Shown piece by piece: positions 60,448 to 64,000 of a stretch of DNA of 64,000 nucleotides. How positions within the stretch are numbered: position 1 is the first letter of the stretch; the number at the start of each line of letters is the position of its first letter. The DNA comes from Arthrobacter sp. PvP023 (lineage in GTDB: Bacteria; Actinomycetota; Actinomycetes; Actinomycetales; Micrococcaceae): positions 1,364,001-1,428,000 of the forward strand of contig NZ_JAFIBI010000001.1 of NCBI RefSeq assembly GCF_017832975.1, written 5' to 3'. The position numbers and the translations under genes were made by a program. The notes under the pieces were generated by a model that saw nothing but the letters and a program-made list of their open reading frames with translations, searched no databases and had not been told where the DNA came from.

Positions 60448-61599
60448 TCATCCTCTTGCTGCGGCCGCTCCAAGGACTTCGATAAATCTATTGGCTGAGG
60501 CCGAGACAGAAAACTTTTCGCTCCAAAGACGCCCCTTGGCAGACAATTCGCTGCGCAGGCCGTCATCCGCTAAAACGCGGTGTAGGTCTGATGCGAGAGC
60601 CGTACTTGAGGTCACATCTGTAAGGAAGGCGTTACCCCCCGTTACAGCGGGGACGGCGCCGGACTTCTGACCGGCGATCACTGGTACTCCCGCTGCCATC
60701 GCTTCGAGGAGTACCATTCCAAATGATTCTTCGATGCTGGGATGAAGAAAGGCGTTCAAGGATGCGAACCAGTCCGGCACGGAATTGGGGCCGATATTCC
60801 CTACGAAGTTTACCTGGGTCGCTAAATTGTTGGCAGTTGCCCACCGATGTGCTTCGCCCCCGTGCTCATAGCCGGGGCCTGCGGCCACGAGGGTTGCGGT
60901 GGGATGCAGGTGCCTTATTTTGGCCCAAGCCATCAGCGCACATCGAACATTTTTCCGTTCGCTAAATCCAACATTGAGCATCCCAATTCGGACCGTCGTA
61001 GCAGTCGCATGTTCGACGTCTACACGGAATGACGCGATGTCAATTCCATTAGGAATCACAACGCAGGATTTTCGGAATGCTCTGGAGACTCTGGCAGCGA
61101 TGTACTCAGACGGCGCTGTAAGTGCACCACCGTAGAGAAGACACCTTATTTGCATTAACCAACGAAAATACCAGTACGGGTGTTTATTGGTCCGAGCGAC
61201 ACTGGGCGCCCAATCATGGACCGTGACAACTGTCGGTATGCCGCTTTGGCGTGCAGCGAGACCAAATTCATACGTCCAGTTTGCGTGTAGAACGTCGGGA
61301 TGTTCCCGTCGTATGCATGTAACGAGGGACTTCCTCTCCTCAGCGAAGAAGTCAAAGGCGCGCTTGTGCCCCCTGGATCTCGTTGGAACTGCGACGATCC
61401 TTAGATTCGGCCCGCTAAATACAGCGTTCTCCGTGATGTCAGGGGAAGTGGTGAAGAGGGTCACTCGATGCCCCAAGGCCAAATATTCCCGGATCAAGGT
61501 TGCTGAACCACGGAAGGGATAGCCTTGGATCTTGATCGGTTCGTTGACGAGGTCACTAAGGGCTTCGAGTGTGGCAGGACCGCAGAATCCTATGTGCAA
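60448..61599 (-). CDS. Glycosyltransferase family 4
   Basis: 383 aa. GT-B fold: GYPFRGSATLIREYLALGHRVTLFT at the start, VIPNGIDIASF at the linker and HPSIEESFGMVLLEAMAAGVPVIAG in the donor site (E-x7-E). It transfers a nucleotide sugar to a polysaccharide intermediate; donor not readable. ATG at 61599. The first gene of the minus-strand run when seen from its end; the others lie upstream. Confidence 0.92.
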   Translation of the reverse strand: MHIGFCGPATLEALSDLVNEPIKIQGYPFRGSATLIREYLALGHRVTLFTTSPDITENAVFSGPNLRIVAVPTRSRGHKRAFDFFAEERKSLVTCIRREHPDVLHANWTYEFGLAARQSGIPTVVTVHDWAPSVARTNKHPYWYFRWLMQIRCLLYGGALTAPSEYIAARVSRAFRKSCVVIPNGIDIASFRVDVEHATATTVRIGMLNVGFSERKNVRCALMAWAKIRHLHPTATLVAAGPGYEHGGEAHRWATANNLATQVNFVGNIGPNSVPDWFASLNAFLHPSIEESFGMVLLEAMAAGVPVIAGQKSGAVPAVTGGNAFLTDVTSSTALASDLHRVLADDGLRSELSAKGRLWSEKFSVSASANRFIEVLGAAAARG

Positions 61600-61621
61600 T
61601 CTACTACCTCGATTGAGTCAT

Positions 61622-62509
61622 TCATGAAGCATTAGTGTTCTTTCTAGTAGCTTGAGATACGCTGCTCATGATCCCATCACGAAGTGCTCGTGCCCACCAC
61701 AGGACGTACGTCGCACCAAAAAAAAGTGGAAACAACCTTGGTGCCCCAAGGCGGAGGATCCTTAGCAGTGACTTCGGGTGTCCGCCGCCCTTGACTCCGA
61801 CAAAAGACTTCCACATACTTTTCAGGCTCATCGCCGGCGATGGCGGATTTCTGGGGCACGTTCCGAAAGTTCCGGCGGCCAATAATACCGGCATTCCGGC
61901 TAGCTTGGCTCGGTACCCGTAGTCAATGTCTGCTAGAGCATGGGCGTATTCACCATCGATCGATCCTAGCCTCCTTGCGACGTGGCCGGGAACCAAAACG
62001 AGGTTACCGTTAAACGTGTCTATTGGCCGCACCTCCGCTCCAGGCTCGACAATGCTCAGCCGGAGGGGATGGCGGCCCTCCCTTTTGAAGCCAGAATACG
62101 TGGTCTGAAGGCTTTCGGGATCCCGCATTGCGCAGGCAAGTATCGCATCCGGATGGTTCTCCAGAGTCTGAATGGCTCTGCTCAGCGCATCGATATCCAG
62201 GACTACATCGTCGTTGAGCCAGACAATATAGTCTTGGGCGTCATCGATTCGATTTTCTGCGTCGTTTAGGACGCGCTTTTCCGCTTGGTGCATACTTTTA
62301 GCCCAGTATGTCGATCCGCTGCCTGGAATCACAGTGACGCTGGGGAACATCTCAAGTACTGAACTGGCGGTTTGATCCTTGGATCCATCATCGAAGAGAA
62401 CCACACGCGTCTCAACACCCGCAGAATCACCTGCAGCAAAGAGAGAAGACAGCGATTGGATGGTTGTTTGTCGACGATTGTGACTGGCTACAATAATGTG
62501 AAACTTCAA
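61622..62509 (-). CDS. Glycosyltransferase family 2
   Basis: 295 aa. GT-A fold: FHIIVASHNRRQTTIQSLSSL, VLFDDGSKDQT (nucleotide-binding) and IVWLNDDVVLD with the DxD-like NDD. The C-terminus has one hydrophobic segment (LFPLFFGATYVLWWARAL), maybe a membrane contact. Related to rhamnosyltransferase-like GT2 enzymes. Overlaps the stop of the upstream GT4 gene by 4 nt. Confidence 0.9.
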   Translation of the reverse strand: MKFHIIVASHNRRQTTIQSLSSLFAAGDSAGVETRVVLFDDGSKDQTASSVLEMFPSVTVIPGSGSTYWAKSMHQAEKRVLNDAENRIDDAQDYIVWLNDDVVLDIDALSRAIQTLENHPDAILACAMRDPESLQTTYSGFKREGRHPLRLSIVEPGAEVRPIDTFNGNLVLVPGHVARRLGSIDGEYAHALADIDYGYRAKLAGMPVLLAAGTFGTCPRNPPSPAMSLKSMWKSFVGVKGGGHPKSLLRILRLGAPRLFPLFFGATYVLWWARALRDGIMSSVSQATRKNTNAS

Positions 62510-63639
62510 TTGTTTGCTCCTCGATTTAAGGCGGCGAGTATCCCCTCGAGAAAGTTTTGAGCCATTTGCTCTGCACCGAGCCCATCTCCCTCTGACAGAC
62601 TGTTCCGACTGAGTCTTTCCCGAAGCACTTCGTCTTGCAGTAATTCTTCGATGGCCAACGCATAGTCTTCAACGTCATTATTGACAATCCTGCTGGTCAC
62701 GCCATCCTTCAGATACTCAAACTCCGGTGCGTGAAACGCCCAATTTGTGGTCACAATTGGGACACCTGCTGCAAGGCTATCGACCGCAATGAGTCCGACG
62801 CGACCTGGTACGACGAGTAGATGCGTCATGGAAAGTATGAGATGTTTCATCTCATCGTCCGCCCGACCGACGAAGTGGACATTTGGCAAGTCGGATGCTA
62901 GATCCATCAATTCATGACGCAACGGTCCGTCACCGGCGATAACGAAGGACACTTCGGAGCCCGTGACATTTAGGAGACGGATGGATTCCAAGAGAAAGGG
63001 TATGCGCTTCGACGCATCCAAGGCGCCGATGAAGGATACTACCCTCCCGTTGATCTGGAAGCGTTGCCGAAAATCTGCTATCTGCCGACTGTCAACTCGC
63101 TGGATCCGTCCTCTCATTGCTGCCGTATCGATGGCATTCATAACTGTTGTAATCTGGCCAGCTGGATACGGGAGACGCTCAACGTGGCCGGCCCCCCCAG
63201 ACGTGTACGCGAAGAACCAGTCTGATCTCCTGGTGATTGCGGATTGCAGCCAGGTTGAGAAGCGTGATCTCGATTCGACGTAATCTCGACCGTGTCCCCA
63301 AAGCGCCCATGAATTTTTCCTCAGAAACCGAGGCAGAAAAAGAAGATAGGCGTCGAGATTGCGTCGCGCCTGTTCCAAAACCAAGAGATCTGCACCCTTG
63401 GCCACTTGGAACGTGTTGCGAAAGACAAGTCGTCTCCCGCCTAGTCTCATTTCCCGCTGCGAGATAGGAACCACGAACGGTGCGGTGCCGCTGTCTCCGC
63501 GTTTTGCCTGAGAGCTATTGGGGTGCCCTGCGGCGACCACAACTTCGATACCCTCTCTAGAGGCACTGTCGACAAGGCGCGAAAAGAACCCGATTCTGTA
63601 GGTCGGCACATATTCTTGAAGGATCACAACCTTGGTCAT
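62506..63639 (-). CDS. Glycosyltransferase family 4
   Basis: 377 aa. VVILQEYVPTYRIGFFSRLVD at the N-terminus and the C-terminal donor site with VGLIAVDSLAAGVPIVTTNW. The mid-part has FIGALDASKRIPFLLESIRLL. ATG at 63639, overlapping the upstream gene by 4 nt. Donor and acceptor unknown. Confidence 0.9.
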   Translation of the reverse strand: MTKVVILQEYVPTYRIGFFSRLVDSASREGIEVVVAAGHPNSSQAKRGDSGTAPFVVPISQREMRLGGRRLVFRNTFQVAKGADLLVLEQARRNLDAYLLFLPRFLRKNSWALWGHGRDYVESRSRFSTWLQSAITRRSDWFFAYTSGGAGHVERLPYPAGQITTVMNAIDTAAMRGRIQRVDSRQIADFRQRFQINGRVVSFIGALDASKRIPFLLESIRLLNVTGSEVSFVIAGDGPLRHELMDLASDLPNVHFVGRADDEMKHLILSMTHLLVVPGRVGLIAVDSLAAGVPIVTTNWAFHAPEFEYLKDGVTSRIVNNDVEDYALAIEELLQDEVLRERLSRNSLSEGDGLGAEQMAQNFLEGILAALNRGANN

Positions 63640-64000
63640 CTTTGCTCATACCTCTCTATCACGCTGTTGTACAAGTTCTCGAGTTTGGTGGTCCAGGCAT
63701 CCATCGAGTAGGTCTCATTGAAGCGGCTAAGCGCTCTCGTATGGAAGAGATCCCAATTTTGTGTAACATCCAAGAGACTCGACGTGAGTTGGTTCGAGTC
63801 TGTGTAAACAAGACCGGTTCCGTGAGCGAGTACGTCGTCAGCTACGCTATTTCCTTCCCTAGCGATAACGGGGCGGCCCGCCGCCAGCGCCTCGACGTAG
63901 ACCAAGGGCGCGCCTTCCGGCCATTCACTGGAGAAAACCAACCCGCGTGATTCTGAAAGGATCCTGGCCACGTGGGAGCTAGGGACGCTTCCGTGATACT
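63636..64000 (-). CDS. Glycosyltransferase family 4, C-terminal part
   Basis: The frame is open through the window edge; about 121 residues are visible. GLVFSSEWPEGAPLVYVEALAAGRPVIAR is the GT4 donor-binding motif, and the ending is a typical C-terminal helix. The gene begins outside the window and is translationally coupled to the next one by a 4-nt overlap. Confidence 0.88.
   Translation of the reverse strand, partial: YHGSVPSSHVARILSESRGLVFSSEWPEGAPLVYVEALAAGRPVIAREGNSVADDVLAHGTGLVYTDSNQLTSSLLDVTQNWDLFHTRALSRFNETYSMDAWTTKLENLYNSVIERYEQR

Noticed and set aside
1..64000. CRISPR array, insertion sequence, integrase or plasmid origin
   Set aside because: No regular short repeats with spacers, no transposase- or integrase-like frames and no iteron pattern were found by reading.

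Overview
The window is GC-rich, actinobacterial DNA. Dense GTGA/ATGA gene overlaps, frequent GTG and TTG starts, a LAxTG sorting signal, DUF222/HNH debris and the paaABCDE gene order point to Micrococcaceae, most likely Arthrobacter or a close relative such as Pseudarthrobacter. No tRNA, rRNA, CRISPR array, insertion sequence or integrase was recognised.

Layout. (1) 0-13.4 kb is mixed chromosomal content. It holds a DinB-type fragment, an M50 membrane protease with a PqqD-like domain beside an Ala/Asp-rich repeat protein, a Tat-exported metallophosphoesterase, oligopeptidase B, an ACR3/bile-acid-symporter-type carrier flanked by 40-bp direct repeats, a small secreted protein, a STAS-like protein, an LCP ligase, a low-molecular-weight tyrosine phosphatase and an HtrA-like lipoprotein. 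(2) 13.4-23.1 kb is a compact island. It has an Hsp70-like protein fused to a membrane anchor and an outside domain, a lipoprotein paralogous to that outside domain, a bitopic protein, a C39-type cysteine-protease-like protein with DxDxDG repeats, two dynamin-like GTPases, a small acidic protein, an ECF-type sigma factor and a DxDxDG-repeat protein. The two dynamin-like GTPases recall mycobacterial IniA/IniC. (3) 23.4-27.5 kb is decayed accessory DNA. Two genes share a homologous 137-138 bp 5' leader. Between them lie a DUF222/HNH gene that has lost its nuclease core, a 56-bp duplicate of that gene's 5' end, and an unrecognised gene. (4) 27.5-35.5 kb is a tandemly duplicated module of PqqD-like protein, HPr-kinase-like protein with a C-terminal PqqD-like domain, and Wzz/BY-kinase. 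It follows a Tat-exported protein and ends with a nucleotidyltransferase-fold protein. (5) 36.1-41.1 kb is the phenylacetyl-CoA epoxidase operon paaABCDE plus an enoyl-CoA hydratase, with a PaaR-like operator over its promoter. (6) 41.1-47.2 kb holds two unrecognised envelope proteins, galU, a VanZ-like protein and a LAxTG-anchored surface protein. (7) 47.2-64 kb is a surface-polysaccharide locus that looks AT-richer than the rest.

How the parts fit. GalU and Ugd would supply UDP-glucuronate, and Gmd and Fcl would supply GDP-L-fucose. A polyprenyl-phosphate sugar transferase and a WecG/TagA enzyme would start the lipid-linked unit. Several glycosyltransferases, one with the HxRRGD fucosyltransferase motif, would extend it, and a Wzx flippase would export it. 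No Wzy polymerase was recognised. The two Wzz/BY-kinases, the LMW-PTP and the LCP protein are the usual chain-length, phospho-control and wall-attachment partners of such a pathway, although they lie 10-50 kb away.

The strongest candidates for undescribed biology are the duplicated PqqD/HPrK/BY-kinase module, the Hsp70/dynamin/C39/sigma island, and the M50-PqqD protease with its repeat-protein neighbour. Functional links within these are inference from domain content and gene order.
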